Positions 7,450 through 14,658 of a DNA stretch of 29,883 bases are shown one piece after another. Positions within the stretch are counted from its first letter, which is position 1; each line of letters opens with the position of its first letter. The stretch comes from Candidatus Paracaedibacteraceae bacterium UBA6184 (GTDB lineage: Bacteria; Pseudomonadota; Alphaproteobacteria; UBA6184). The notes below the pieces were generated by a model, which had not been told where the DNA came from, made no database searches, and was given only the letters and a program-made list of their open reading frames with translations. The stretch is from the NCBI GenBank assembly GCA_002422845.1, contig DITM01000075.1, positions 1 through 29,883 on the forward strand, written 5' to 3'. A program made the position numbers and the translations under genes.

Positions 7450-8412
7450 ATGAAAATCGATATTCTTCGTGATTGTGATTTTGAAGTATGTGCTAGTGCC
7501 GCATCAATGTCTTATGGTAAGGACTTGACAACATTTACCAAAGATGAAAAGGCGGCCTATGTCCGTAAAATTTGGGACAAGCACTATAATGTGTCTGAGC
7601 ATATGGTGAAGACGCTGGTTTTTACCAAAATGCCACGGTTTATATCCATGATGATTGGGGCGCAGGGCAACGGCATAACAATTACCGAATTTTCGCAGCG
7701 CCGTCGTAAGGTTGTGGATAGTTTTGTGTTTAATAAACTTACAGAACTAAACGATGAAACTGCCGCTTTATTTGCGGAATATAATAAACTGATTGACTCT
7801 GGTGTCAAACTAGAGGAGGCACGCGCAGTTTTGCCCGTGACGGCCTTTACCGACCTTCAGGTTACGTTGAATCGTGAACATGCTAGGGACATTGCCATGA
7901 GGGACTTCGCACAGCGTGAGGCATCCAAGAGTGTTCCTTGGTTGTTAGAGATGCTGGAAACCGAGAAACTGGCCGAAACCCTTATGGATGTTTTTGAGTT
8001 TGATACCAATGTGGCAAATGGTCCCGGACTCCCAATCCGTAAACAAGAGCCATATATGTCAGCCCCAGCAATTTGTTCATTTGACCAAACATATTCTGGA
8101 AAATTTGGCGAGGTTGATGACGGATATGATGTTGAAGTTATTGGAAAGTGTAGACAGTATATGCAATTTGCTATGTCTATGCCTGTTTATAGTTTTATGC
8201 AGTTTCAGCGCCACAGAACAAGTCGAATATTTGTTATCTGTGTAAAACGCGCATTAAAAGATGATAAAATATCGCACACATTAATGCGAAACGGAGATAC
8301 ATTATATTGTATTGCCGAATCTCTTGATTGGGATAATTTCTTTAACTTGCGCACACATAGCGCAACGCAAGAACCTCTTCGCTCGATTGCTCATAAGATG
8401 AAAAACATCTAA
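7450..8412 (+). CDS. Divergent ThyX-family protein with two ThyX-like halves
   Basis: ThyX is the FAD-dependent thymidylate synthase that makes dTMP from dUMP. This 320-residue protein appears to hold two ThyX-like halves. The first half (about 45-170) has MMIGAQGNG...EFSQRRRKVV where ThyX has its RHR...FSQ/SxR motif, and VTLNREHARDIAMRDFAQRE where ThyX has NARELxHFxxLR. The second half (about 225-315) has FQRHRTSRIF (R254-H255-R256) and NFFNLRTHSATQEPLRSIA (296-314), close to the ThyX C-terminal signature. Neither half has a perfect RHRxxSxNxxS motif. ThyX normally has 210-260 residues in one domain. Two-domain ThyX-like proteins exist in some bacteria. Activity is uncertain; family membership is fairly secure. 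Confidence 0.75.
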   Translation: MKIDILRDCDFEVCASAASMSYGKDLTTFTKDEKAAYVRKIWDKHYNVSEHMVKTLVFTKMPRFISMMIGAQGNGITITEFSQRRRKVVDSFVFNKLTELNDETAALFAEYNKLIDSGVKLEEARAVLPVTAFTDLQVTLNREHARDIAMRDFAQREASKSVPWLLEMLETEKLAETLMDVFEFDTNVANGPGLPIRKQEPYMSAPAICSFDQTYSGKFGEVDDGYDVEVIGKCRQYMQFAMSMPVYSFMQFQRHRTSRIFVICVKRALKDDKISHTLMRNGDTLYCIAESLDWDNFFNLRTHSATQEPLRSIAHKMKNI

Positions 8413-8443
8413 AATTTTATAATTAATTGCAGAGGTGCTGCAT

Positions 8444-8686
8444 GTGGAAAATGAAAAAACTGAAACCCTGCAAATAGTTAAAAAGAAAAAACGAAGAATC
8501 CCCATCCTATCTACGTTTGGTGAAGTAGTGCATGAACTATCCGGCAAAATGGCGTCACGAAAATTGATGGTGTGGACAGTTTTTACGGTGGCGTTTTTTA
8601 TGGGAATGGTATCACAAGAAAACTTTGTGTTAATTAGCAGCGGATACATTGGCACTCAAGCCTTGCTCGATTACTTCAAGAAATAG
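8444..8686 (+). CDS. Small membrane protein, possible holin
   Basis: This 80-residue protein starts at GTG (8444), 7 bases after AGAGGTG; an overlapping ATG at 8442 is in a dead frame. A highly basic N-terminal stretch (KKKKRRIP) is followed by SRKLMVWTVFTVAFFMGMV, a clear membrane segment, and a second weaker one (VLISSGYIGTQALLDYF). The order SRK, membrane helix, GYIG and a charged end resembles small phage holin-like proteins that let endolysin cross the inner membrane. An endolysin is encoded nearby on the other strand. The call rests on pattern only. Confidence 0.55.
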   Translation: MENEKTETLQIVKKKKRRIPILSTFGEVVHELSGKMASRKLMVWTVFTVAFFMGMVSQENFVLISSGYIGTQALLDYFKK

Positions 8687-8696
8687 TGAATTCTGC

Positions 8697-8725
8697 TTGA
8701 CAACATCCAGAAGATGGGCTAAAAT
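8697..8725 (+). promoter_or_regulatory. Promoter P4
   Basis: TTGACA (8697-8702), 17-base spacer ending GGGC, TAAAAT (8720-8725). The predicted start is near 8732 (GGGAAAGG follows at 8731-8738), feeding the gene at 8748. Confidence 0.75.
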
Positions 8726-8747
8726 ACACCGGGAAAGGTTGGCGCAC

Positions 8748-8933
8748 ATGTCACGATATCAAACCGAGGAAGACGAAATAAGATTTGAGAGATTTGCTGA
8801 CTCTGGGCAAAAGTCTCTTCCAGAACTACACGAACCAAACCTAGATCCAGAAGACTATGAAATAGACGGAGATCGGGACGAGTTCTTCCAACCATATAAC
8901 GACAATGAAAATTACGAAGGATGGTACTGGTGA
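8748..8933 (+). CDS. Hypothetical acidic protein, 61 aa
   Basis: Not recognised. Start at ATG 8748 follows GAAAGG and promoter P4; earlier in-frame codons lie within the promoter. It is very acidic (many Glu/Asp), rich in Tyr and Trp at the end (NYEGWYW), with no membrane segment. Its TGA overlaps the next start by one base (TGATG). Confidence 0.65.
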   Translation: MSRYQTEEDEIRFERFADSGQKSLPELHEPNLDPEDYEIDGDRDEFFQPYNDNENYEGWYW

Positions 8934-9157
8934 TGAAAAATTTCGGATTTATCTTTTTTTGTGTATTTATTTTGTATTGTTTCGCATGGTGTTCCGAAGA
9001 GGCTGAAAACATCGATAAATGTGGCAATGAACAACTTGATGACGGAGAGCAGTGTGACATAAACATTGTGCCAAAAAATTGTTACTTATTATACTATAAT
9101 TATGGCACGTTGCGCTGTAATGATGACTGTACTTATAATGTAAGTGATTGTAGGTAA
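8933..9157 (+). CDS. Exported Cys-rich protein with myxobacterial-type disulfide repeat
   Basis: This 74-residue protein has a hydrophobic export signal (residues 4-19) followed by a small domain with six cysteines (C30, C41, C50, C62, C66, C73). The start CGNEQLDDGEQCD and the pattern GTLRCNDDCTYNVSDC closely follow the Cys-rich extracellular repeat known mainly from myxobacteria and relatives (CGNGxxxxGEQCD, then GTLxCxxxCTxDxSxC). The signal end (FAWCS) is not a good lipobox, so it may be secreted rather than lipidated. Function in a phage is unknown; a repeat copied from host surface proteins is plausible. The start overlaps the previous stop by one base. Confidence 0.75.
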   Translation: MKNFGFIFFCVFILYCFAWCSEEAENIDKCGNEQLDDGEQCDINIVPKNCYLLYYNYGTLRCNDDCTYNVSDCR

Positions 9158-9159
9158 AT

Positions 9160-9501
9160 ATGATCTCTAGACATATTGAAAAACTATTAAAGCATGTTGG
9201 GTTTACTATAACCCATAATGGAACAAAACACAAAGAGCGCTATGAGGTTGTCTACAAGGGACCGTTTCACAATGATATTTTGGGCGAGTTTTTCTCATTA
9301 AAAAATGAGATAAAAAATGCACCTTACGAAGACAGCCCAGCAACAACAGTATGTCACTTCTTTGAAAAAGACTTAGATGCAGATTATATTAGGTGTATTA
9401 GAAATGATTTGGAAACATATATAGAAGTATTGCTCCGAGTAGTTGAAATACTTAAGGACGAAGAATGGAAATTAAGACACTCGAAAACATTAGACAATTA
9501 A
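9160..9501 (+). CDS. Hypothetical protein, 113 aa
   Basis: Not recognised. Soluble and mainly helical, with a basic N-terminus and a C-terminal segment (ETYIEVLLRVVEILKDEEW) that could form a coiled coil. It ends inside the next gene, overlapping it by 37 bases in a different frame. Confidence 0.65.
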   Translation: MISRHIEKLLKHVGFTITHNGTKHKERYEVVYKGPFHNDILGEFFSLKNEIKNAPYEDSPATTVCHFFEKDLDADYIRCIRNDLETYIEVLLRVVEILKDEEWKLRHSKTLDN

Positions 9502-9719
9502 AAGATCCTTTTATATGGTTTGCGGCAGATGGTTCTGTTATGGTGGCCGATGGCGGTTTTCCAGTTGAGGGATTTGATTCCTCAATGAATTGGATTACGA
9601 TTTGGCTTGATAAGGTGCAAGACATGGGGTACTTTATTGATGGTTGGAGAGTGTTTAGCGGAGGCTCCACATTTGTTGTTAGTATTGACAATGAGAAAAT
9701 ATTACTAAGAAAGGTTTAA
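9465..9719 (+). CDS. Hypothetical protein, 84 aa
   Basis: Not recognised. Start is supported by AAGGACG about 7 bases upstream, inside the preceding gene. Composition suggests a small beta-rich fold (FIWFAADGSVMVADGG, WRVFSGGSTFVVSID) with many aromatic residues. It ends just before the next start. Confidence 0.65.
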   Translation: MEIKTLENIRQLKDPFIWFAADGSVMVADGGFPVEGFDSSMNWITIWLDKVQDMGYFIDGWRVFSGGSTFVVSIDNEKILLRKV

Positions 9720-9720
9720 C

Positions 9721-10005
9721 ATGAAACACAAAGAAGAAATTATTAAAGCATTGTCGCGTGCTTTTGAAGCAGGCCCAAATTGTCAGTGGGTTTGCTTTTA
9801 TGTTCAGGAAAGGTATCGTTTTTTTGAGGATATGAAAGAGGTTCTTTCTGTTGGAAAAGACAGCGTATTGATTTCTCATCCGCTTTATCAGGGTGGCCAA
9901 CTCATTGTGTTTGTTGGAATAGACTCAGAAATAGATCATATTATAAATCAACTAAAAATACATGCAATTAACATTGAGTCTGAAAGGTTTTTCAGTGGTC
10001 AATAA
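9721..10005 (+). CDS. Hypothetical protein, 94 aa
   Basis: Not recognised. An alpha/beta protein without membrane segments: an amphipathic N-terminal helix, then strand-like QWVCFYVQ and QLIVFVGID. AAGAAAGG precedes the ATG. Its end overlaps the next gene. Confidence 0.65.
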   Translation: MKHKEEIIKALSRAFEAGPNCQWVCFYVQERYRFFEDMKEVLSVGKDSVLISHPLYQGGQLIVFVGIDSEIDHIINQLKIHAINIESERFFSGQ

Positions 10006-10465
10006 GTCGTTCAAAGTTAACAAATGGACAAATAAAAACCTGTGGTATGAGCTTTGTACATGCGATAACGACATGCAAACAAGAAAAACACTGTGTATAA
10101 AATATGGATGTGTATTTTCTCATACAAGTAAAAATGCGTTTTATGTATTTCCTGTAAACGTGTACCTCGATGACGAGCGAAGGCCACCGCGTAACTGGTT
10201 TATTGTTGACAATATTATAGATATGAAAAATATTTTATTACATTGCGATTGTGTCGAAATGATCAGTTTGGACCATGATTTAGGGATTGAAAATGAAACA
10301 GGGACCGGATATGATATATTGTTATTTGTTGAACAGTTGGTATATGACGGAAGAATGACAAATGTTCCAAAAATACTGATTCATACTGCGAATACGAGCG
10401 CTAGACCAAAAATGGAACAGGCGGTTGCGTCAATTGAAAAAATAGTTAGAACAAGAAAACAATGA
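9995..10465 (+). CDS. Cyclic-phosphate-processing receiver (cREC) domain protein
   Basis: The C-terminal hundred residues match the stand-alone receiver-like cREC family, proposed from genome context to process cyclic phosphates at RNA ends. Signatures are YLDDERRPP (57-65), ISLDHDLG (90-97), TGYDILL and KILIHTANTSARPKMEQA. The first 55 residues are unrelated and unknown. The GTG at 9995 is preferred as start because AAAGG lies about 10 bases upstream and it overlaps the preceding stop; an in-frame ATG at 9962 would give 167 residues. An RNA ligase and Thg1 elsewhere in the window fit an RNA-repair role, but the genes are not adjacent. The next gene overlaps by 4 bases. Confidence 0.7.
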   Translation: MVNKSFKVNKWTNKNLWYELCTCDNDMQTRKTLCIKYGCVFSHTSKNAFYVFPVNVYLDDERRPPRNWFIVDNIIDMKNILLHCDCVEMISLDHDLGIENETGTGYDILLFVEQLVYDGRMTNVPKILIHTANTSARPKMEQAVASIEKIVRTRKQ

Positions 10466-11127
10466 TTCAAATTTTAATATTGTTGTCATCAATACATTAT
10501 TTTGACGTTGGGCTGACATATGATGATGGCCCAACAAATGAATCTCACAAACTAATTGAATATCTTCGTGACGAAAAAATAACTGCTATGTTTTTCCCAA
10601 CCGGCCTCAATTTACAGTGGGATGAAAATTATTTGTCAGAATTACTAATTAAAAAACAAGAAGTTGGGAATCATACATATTCACATTTAGAGTTAGATAA
10701 AGCGCCAATTAAGAAAATAGACGCTGAGTTTACAAGACAACATGAGATTTTAGTGCGAGCAGGTTTTTCGGTTAAGTTTTTTAGATACCCAAGTGGGAAA
10801 CCATCCAAACGATTAAAATATTTGTTAAAAAAATATAACTATGATGGGATTGCTGATTGGGATGTTGCAACTGGAGATATATTCAAAAAAACAGACGATC
10901 AAATTATTTATTTGATTGATCGCGCGATAAATAAAAAGTTGTTGAAACAAAATTTTGATTTGATTATTCTATTTCATGATTGTTCGGCAGGCGTATTGAG
11001 AAGAACTCGAAAACTGGTACAATTTATAAAAATAAAAAATTTAAATTCGTCCTTAATGGATAAGGGTGTTGTTTTTTATCAGTTGTCGTCGCCTGCTGAA
11101 ATATTTAAAAGGAGGCTTGTCGAATGA
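10462..11127 (+). CDS. Polysaccharide deacetylase (NodB domain)
   Basis: This 221-residue protein is a carbohydrate esterase family 4 (NodB) deacetylase, which removes N- or O-acetyl groups from peptidoglycan or other glycans using a metal ion. All five motifs are present: TYDDGPT (D21 base, D22 metal), HTYSH (H71 and H75 metal), RYPSGK (108-113), DWDVATGD (132-139) and LFHD (H172). The hydrophobic start (MIQILILLSSI) runs almost directly into the catalytic domain, so it could be a short signal or simply the first strand. It overlaps both neighbours by 4 bases and is followed by a lytic transglycosylase. Together they suggest the cell wall as substrate, for instance to change sensitivity to muramidases. 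Confidence 0.9.
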   Translation: MIQILILLSSIHYFDVGLTYDDGPTNESHKLIEYLRDEKITAMFFPTGLNLQWDENYLSELLIKKQEVGNHTYSHLELDKAPIKKIDAEFTRQHEILVRAGFSVKFFRYPSGKPSKRLKYLLKKYNYDGIADWDVATGDIFKKTDDQIIYLIDRAINKKLLKQNFDLIILFHDCSAGVLRRTRKLVQFIKIKNLNSSLMDKGVVFYQLSSPAEIFKRRLVE

Positions 11128-11813
11128 TTTATTTGTTGGTTTTTTTAATGTCTGCGGTTAGTTTAGACACAGAGACTTCTGTTAAAAAATTAAACCCAAA
11201 TATCAATGCGAAAAACTTAGAAACCGTATCAACAATTGTGAATAATAGGGCGAAACTTTATGGGTTTGCGCAATCTGATTATCCACTAATTTTATCCATG
11301 ATTAAAAAGGAGTCAAATTTTTCTCATATTTATGGCAAACACGGTGAAGTTGGAATGCTTCAAGTAATTCCAGAGGATTCTCATGTTTTAACAATCATCT
11401 CAAAAATTTCTTGTGAAAAAACAGACAAGTATTGCGGCGGTGATGGGCTCCCAGATGTTTATACTGGCTCTAAACTAAACTCATTTAAGGCGAGGCGATT
11501 TATATCAGAACACCCAAAATATGCTTTAGAAACTGGGTTTGGTGAAATGCAGTATTGGAAACTACAATATGAAAACAGATTAAAGCAAAAATATTGGACA
11601 AAGTTTCCTGAGTGGTATTTAAAAAATAATTTGGATAATTATAACGAGAGGGTCAATAATTTAAAATGGTGGTGGACAAACCTAACGACGAAGGCTGGAG
11701 ATTTAGTTTGGATTTCTCATTATAACTGGGGAAACCGTATGTCCACTGCATTAAGTAGTCGCAATTACGCGCTACAAGTCCTTAATTTTAAGGCGCAATT
11801 GGAGGAGTTATGA
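11124..11813 (+). CDS. Exported lytic transglycosylase-like (SLT) protein
   Basis: This 229-residue protein has a short hydrophobic signal-like start (MIYLLVFLMSAVS) and an SLT-type lysozyme fold. The catalytic glutamate is expected at E63 in IKKESNF, followed by GEVGMLQVIPE (74-84), the usual GxxGLMQ element. A late SHYNWGNRM matches the AYNxG element. An insertion of about 100 residues, rich in Trp, Tyr and Asn, separates the last two and is longer than usual. Such enzymes cleave the glycan strand of peptidoglycan. AAGGAGG lies upstream, and the gene overlaps its neighbours by 4 bases on both sides. Confidence 0.8.
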   Translation: MIYLLVFLMSAVSLDTETSVKKLNPNINAKNLETVSTIVNNRAKLYGFAQSDYPLILSMIKKESNFSHIYGKHGEVGMLQVIPEDSHVLTIISKISCEKTDKYCGGDGLPDVYTGSKLNSFKARRFISEHPKYALETGFGEMQYWKLQYENRLKQKYWTKFPEWYLKNNLDNYNERVNNLKWWWTNLTTKAGDLVWISHYNWGNRMSTALSSRNYALQVLNFKAQLEEL

Positions 11814-12043
11814 AAAAGTTTTTAGTGGTATTCTGTTTAATTAATATGATTTCTTGCGGGAAAGAATGTCAAGTTATTGCCAGTACGTCCTGTATGGATA
11901 ACTCTATTTATGTGTGCAATTCAAATAATAGATGGGAAGTTGTGCAAACATGCAAAAATACATCTATGTGTAAGGTATCAGACGGTTTGGCATTTTGTCA
12001 AAAAAATCCAACCGATTTGAGCACAAATGGAGATGGTAAATGA
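11810..12043 (+). CDS. Small Cys-rich lipoprotein
   Basis: This 77-residue protein has a clear lipoprotein signal: basic start MKK, hydrophobic core and lipobox-like MISC with C16 as the lipidated residue. Behind it are six more cysteines (C20, C28, C36, C48, C54, C63) in a pattern such as CMDNSIYVCNSNNRWEVVQTC. This resembles short Cys-rich repeats of extracellular proteins in myxobacteria and relatives (CxGNxLYxCNxxGxWxxxxxC). An Asn/Thr-rich tail follows. It should be anchored on the periplasmic or outer surface. The role is unknown; surface modification or superinfection exclusion are guesses. It is coupled by 4-base overlaps to the transglycosylase and the zincin. Confidence 0.75.
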   Translation: MKKFLVVFCLINMISCGKECQVIASTSCMDNSIYVCNSNNRWEVVQTCKNTSMCKVSDGLAFCQKNPTDLSTNGDGK

Positions 12044-12564
12044 AGGTATTAACACAAGACCAGTTAAAACGTGTCGCAAGTAAATATGATGTTGATTTTA
12101 TTTTAAAAGACAGGTCGGCAATCATGACAATTGCATCTGCCATAGTTCCAATTTTTTCCAAAATAAACTCTGAGGAATTTATGGAATATTATGTCACAAC
12201 ATTGTTTGATAATATTTATTATTCAGAGCCGTCTGATTTAGAATTCGATTTGGTGGTACATGAATTAACACATGTTATGCAGTTTAGAAATGGGAGTTTT
12301 GTTAGGTACGTAACTTTATCTGGGCGTGGATATTTAGAGGGCATGTGTAAGTGTGCTGAAATTGAACTTTTGTTGGCAATAGGTGACGAATATGATATCA
12401 AACAAAAAGCAGATGCTTTGTATGCTTATGGTTTGGGAAAAGATGAGGTAGATGTGGTAACCTCTATGATACTCTCAACAGAAAAATCTTTTAAAGATAC
12501 CGGGGAGTTTTCCTCTAAAATAGCAAAATATCTTGTTGATATGTATAACGAACCTGTGAAATAA
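12040..12564 (+). CDS. HELTH-motif metallopeptidase-like protein
   Basis: This 174-residue protein carries a zincin motif, VVHELTHVMQF (H74, E75, H78), and a candidate third ligand in KCAEIE (E107), 29 residues after the second histidine. That spacing fits gluzincin-type metalloproteases. No signal peptide is visible, although it is coupled to exported proteins upstream (4-base overlap). A second HELTH protein of different sequence is encoded at 14659-15258. The substrate is unknown. The zinc motif is clear; proteolytic activity is inferred. Confidence 0.7.
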   Translation: MKVLTQDQLKRVASKYDVDFILKDRSAIMTIASAIVPIFSKINSEEFMEYYVTTLFDNIYYSEPSDLEFDLVVHELTHVMQFRNGSFVRYVTLSGRGYLEGMCKCAEIELLLAIGDEYDIKQKADALYAYGLGKDEVDVVTSMILSTEKSFKDTGEFSSKIAKYLVDMYNEPVK

Positions 12565-12577
12565 TCGAAAAAATCAC

Positions 12578-12606
12578 TTGACTAACAGCCGCAATTGTGC
12601 TATTTT
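12578..12606 (+). promoter_or_regulatory. Promoter P5
   Basis: TTGACT (12578-12583), 17-base spacer containing AGCCGC and ending AATTGTGC, TATTTT (12601-12606). It precedes a longer leader (about 34 bases) with a hairpin. Confidence 0.7.
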
Positions 12607-12611
12607 AACCC

Positions 12612-12628
12612 GTGGTCATTTCGGCCAC
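12612..12628 (+). promoter_or_regulatory. Leader hairpin before zinc-ribbon gene
   Basis: GTGGTC (12612-12617) pairs with GGCCAC (12623-12628), one G-U pair, around loop ATTTC. It would be at the extreme 5' end of the transcript from P5, with GAAAGG and the ATG downstream. It may protect the mRNA end. Confidence 0.5.
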
Positions 12629-12646
12629 AAATAAGAAAGGTGTTTT

Positions 12647-12973
12647 ATGACTGAAGAATCTAAGTTAATGACCGCAGAAGATTGTAATCGAGAGATATCT
12701 GTTATTATGAGAGAGGCGTTGCGTAAGAAGCAGATGAATGGTCTTTGTTATGGATGCGGGGCACCCAAAAAGATATTGCTTCAAAATGCATGTATGCTTC
12801 CACTGGCGATCCCTGGTGAGGGCGCATATGAAATCACGATTGCTGTAGTTTGTTCACATTGTGGTGCTGTAGTGCAACATTTGGCATCAGTATTGTTTAC
12901 TGAAGATGAAATTAAGAAACTAGATGAAATTTCTGCAAGAATGAAGGAAATCACAGAAAAGAAAGAAGGGTAG
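12647..12973 (+). CDS. Zinc-ribbon protein, 108 aa
   Basis: Function unknown. Two CxxC pairs, C34/C37 (CYGCGAP) and C69/C72 (CSHCGAV), form a likely zinc ribbon with a hydrophobic linker. A basic N-terminal helix and a long charged C-terminal helix (KKLDEISARMKEITEKKEG) flank it. GAAAGG precedes the ATG. It is the first gene of the RNA-ligase unit and could bind nucleic acid or a partner protein. Confidence 0.75.
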   Translation: MTEESKLMTAEDCNREISVIMREALRKKQMNGLCYGCGAPKKILLQNACMLPLAIPGEGAYEITIAVVCSHCGAVVQHLASVLFTEDEIKKLDEISARMKEITEKKEG

Positions 12974-12974
12974 C

Positions 12975-14168
12975 ATGTCTCGTGAACGCATGGCTCACAT
13001 TGAAGAAGTGGTAAGCGTTGGTCCAATTGCTGGCGCTGACAACATTGAGGTTGTTGGTGTTTTGGGTTGGCAATGTGTGGCAAAAAAAGGCGATTTTAAG
13101 GTAGGCGACAAGTGCGTCTACATTGAGATTGACTCAATTTGTCCTCCAACTGAGATGTTCCAGTTTCTGGAGCCTCGTAAGTTTAGGGTCAAGACAATTA
13201 AGTTGCGGAAGCAAATTTCACAAGGTTTGGCTTTACCAATTGATGAGGCTGTGCTTGCGCTTCTTAAAAAGGATCTTCACAGTCTCAAGGTTGGCGATGA
13301 TGTCACAGAGGCGATGAATATTGACAAGTTTCAGAGTAAGTCTGATCTTGAGGGAACTCGCACTGTTAATGGGCTTAAGAGCAAAATGTGGCCTATTACG
13401 CAATTCCTATATAGGTTTGCGTGGTTCCGGTGGCTTTACCGCATTGTGTATCCGAAGCGCACTAAGGGTTTCCCGTCATGGATTAAGAAGTCTGATGAGG
13501 ACCGGATCCAAAATAACCCGACTCGTTACCTTGGGATTACTGATCCTGTGTACAGAACCGAAAAACTGGACGGGCAGTCTGCCACCTACTTTGTACAGAA
13601 GACAAAGGGGCTGTTTGGAATCTTTGGCAAGTTGGATTTTGGGATTTGTTCCAGAAACCTTCGTGTAGGGTTGTTCTCAAATGGGTCGTGGCCCGAGGTG
13701 TATAAACGCCTCCAGTTCAAAGATAAACTTGAAGTATTGTATCAACATTATGTAAACCTGGGCTTTGACTGCTATGGTGTAATGTTCCAAGGGGAAATTA
13801 TTGGACCCACAATTCAAAAGAACAAGTATCACCGAACTGAAAACGAATTCTATATGTTTAGTGCTGCATGGTTGGACAGTAAGGGTAAGACAACTTATTT
13901 CACGATGCAGGAAATGGTAAAAATTGCGAAGATGCTTGGGCTTAACACGGTTCCTATTCTCGACCCAGAGTATAAGATTTTGCCGACTTTAGAGGAAATG
14001 CTCAAAATGGCTGAGGCGAAGTCTGTAATCAGTAAATTGCCCGTTGAGCGTGAAGGTGTGGTAATCCGCACTCACAACCAGTTGGTTTCGTTCAAAGTAA
14101 TCAGCAATAAGTTCCTGTTGAAGTACGCTGACGAAGATGAAGACGACCCTGCACCAGAGGCAAAATAA
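12975..14168 (+). CDS. ATP-dependent RNA ligase, Rnl5/DraRnl-like with N-terminal OB domain
   Basis: This 397-residue protein is a nucleotidyltransferase-type RNA ligase that seals 3'-OH and 5'-phosphate RNA ends. The N-terminal 110 residues form an OB-like domain (IEEVVSVGPIAGADNIEVV, KKGDFKVGDKCVYIEID) as in the Deinococcus RNA ligase. The ligase core has motif I EKLDG with adenylated lysine K197, motif III FQGEIIGP, motif IV EREGVVIRT and motif V SFKVISNKFLLKY. A basic aromatic insertion (140-165) precedes motif I. The tail is acidic. DraRnl-type ligases seal nicks in duplex RNA, so repair of nicked tRNA is a reasonable role. The gene follows the zinc-ribbon gene by one base. Confidence 0.92.
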   Translation: MSRERMAHIEEVVSVGPIAGADNIEVVGVLGWQCVAKKGDFKVGDKCVYIEIDSICPPTEMFQFLEPRKFRVKTIKLRKQISQGLALPIDEAVLALLKKDLHSLKVGDDVTEAMNIDKFQSKSDLEGTRTVNGLKSKMWPITQFLYRFAWFRWLYRIVYPKRTKGFPSWIKKSDEDRIQNNPTRYLGITDPVYRTEKLDGQSATYFVQKTKGLFGIFGKLDFGICSRNLRVGLFSNGSWPEVYKRLQFKDKLEVLYQHYVNLGFDCYGVMFQGEIIGPTIQKNKYHRTENEFYMFSAAWLDSKGKTTYFTMQEMVKIAKMLGLNTVPILDPEYKILPTLEEMLKMAEAKSVISKLPVEREGVVIRTHNQLVSFKVISNKFLLKYADEDEDDPAPEAK

Positions 14169-14656
14169 TGATACCTCGCGACAACTTTCAAAATATTAAG
14201 GCTTTGCGTAAAACTGAATTCTTTTTACGGAAATTGTCGCGAGAGTTCACGAACATATGTGCTGCATGGGCAACTAAAACTTGGAAGCAAACCGGAATAT
14301 ATCGTAATTTTGATAATTGGGTTCCGCAACATGTGTTAAATTTTGATGCACTGTTGTTCAGTTGTTATCAGGCCGAGGACAACGACGCAATTATCGTTCA
14401 GTTTGGACTATATAGATCACCAAACTATGATAAGCGTTTGTTGTACAGGTTTTATTTTAACTTTAACGACTTTAAATATTTTAATTTTATGGAAGACATC
14501 ATTGTGGAAAAGTTTTTAACTAGCTTGTATCTGTTTCTTAGAGAAACTAACTTCTTTCATCGTGATCGTGCCAACAGTGAAGAAATTGTAATGAAAATGA
14601 AGCAGGAGATGACCCGCTTCGCTCGCAAGCAAAACTGGCAAAATTGCTTTGTGTGA
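14168..14656 (+). CDS. Hypothetical protein, 162 aa
   Basis: Not recognised. A soluble, aromatic-rich protein, especially Phe and Tyr around 95-125 (RFYFNFNDFKYFNF), with basic ends. No catalytic motif is seen. Its start overlaps the RNA ligase stop (TAATG), so it is coupled to that gene and may be its partner. Confidence 0.75.
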   Translation: MIPRDNFQNIKALRKTEFFLRKLSREFTNICAAWATKTWKQTGIYRNFDNWVPQHVLNFDALLFSCYQAEDNDAIIVQFGLYRSPNYDKRLLYRFYFNFNDFKYFNFMEDIIVEKFLTSLYLFLRETNFFHRDRANSEEIVMKMKQEMTRFARKQNWQNCFV

Positions 14657-14658
14657 TA

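Noticed and set aside
8396..8415. AGATG-AAAAA-CATCT followed by A/T-rich bases as terminator of the ThyX-like gene
   Set aside because: Only five pairs, A/T-rich stem, and the trailing tract is AAAATTTT rather than a T run; too weak to list.
13321..13668. Long open frame inside the RNA ligase gene on the same strand
   Set aside because: It is a shadow frame: low-complexity Arg/Leu/Ser translation, no ribosome site, and the ligase frame has clear motifs.
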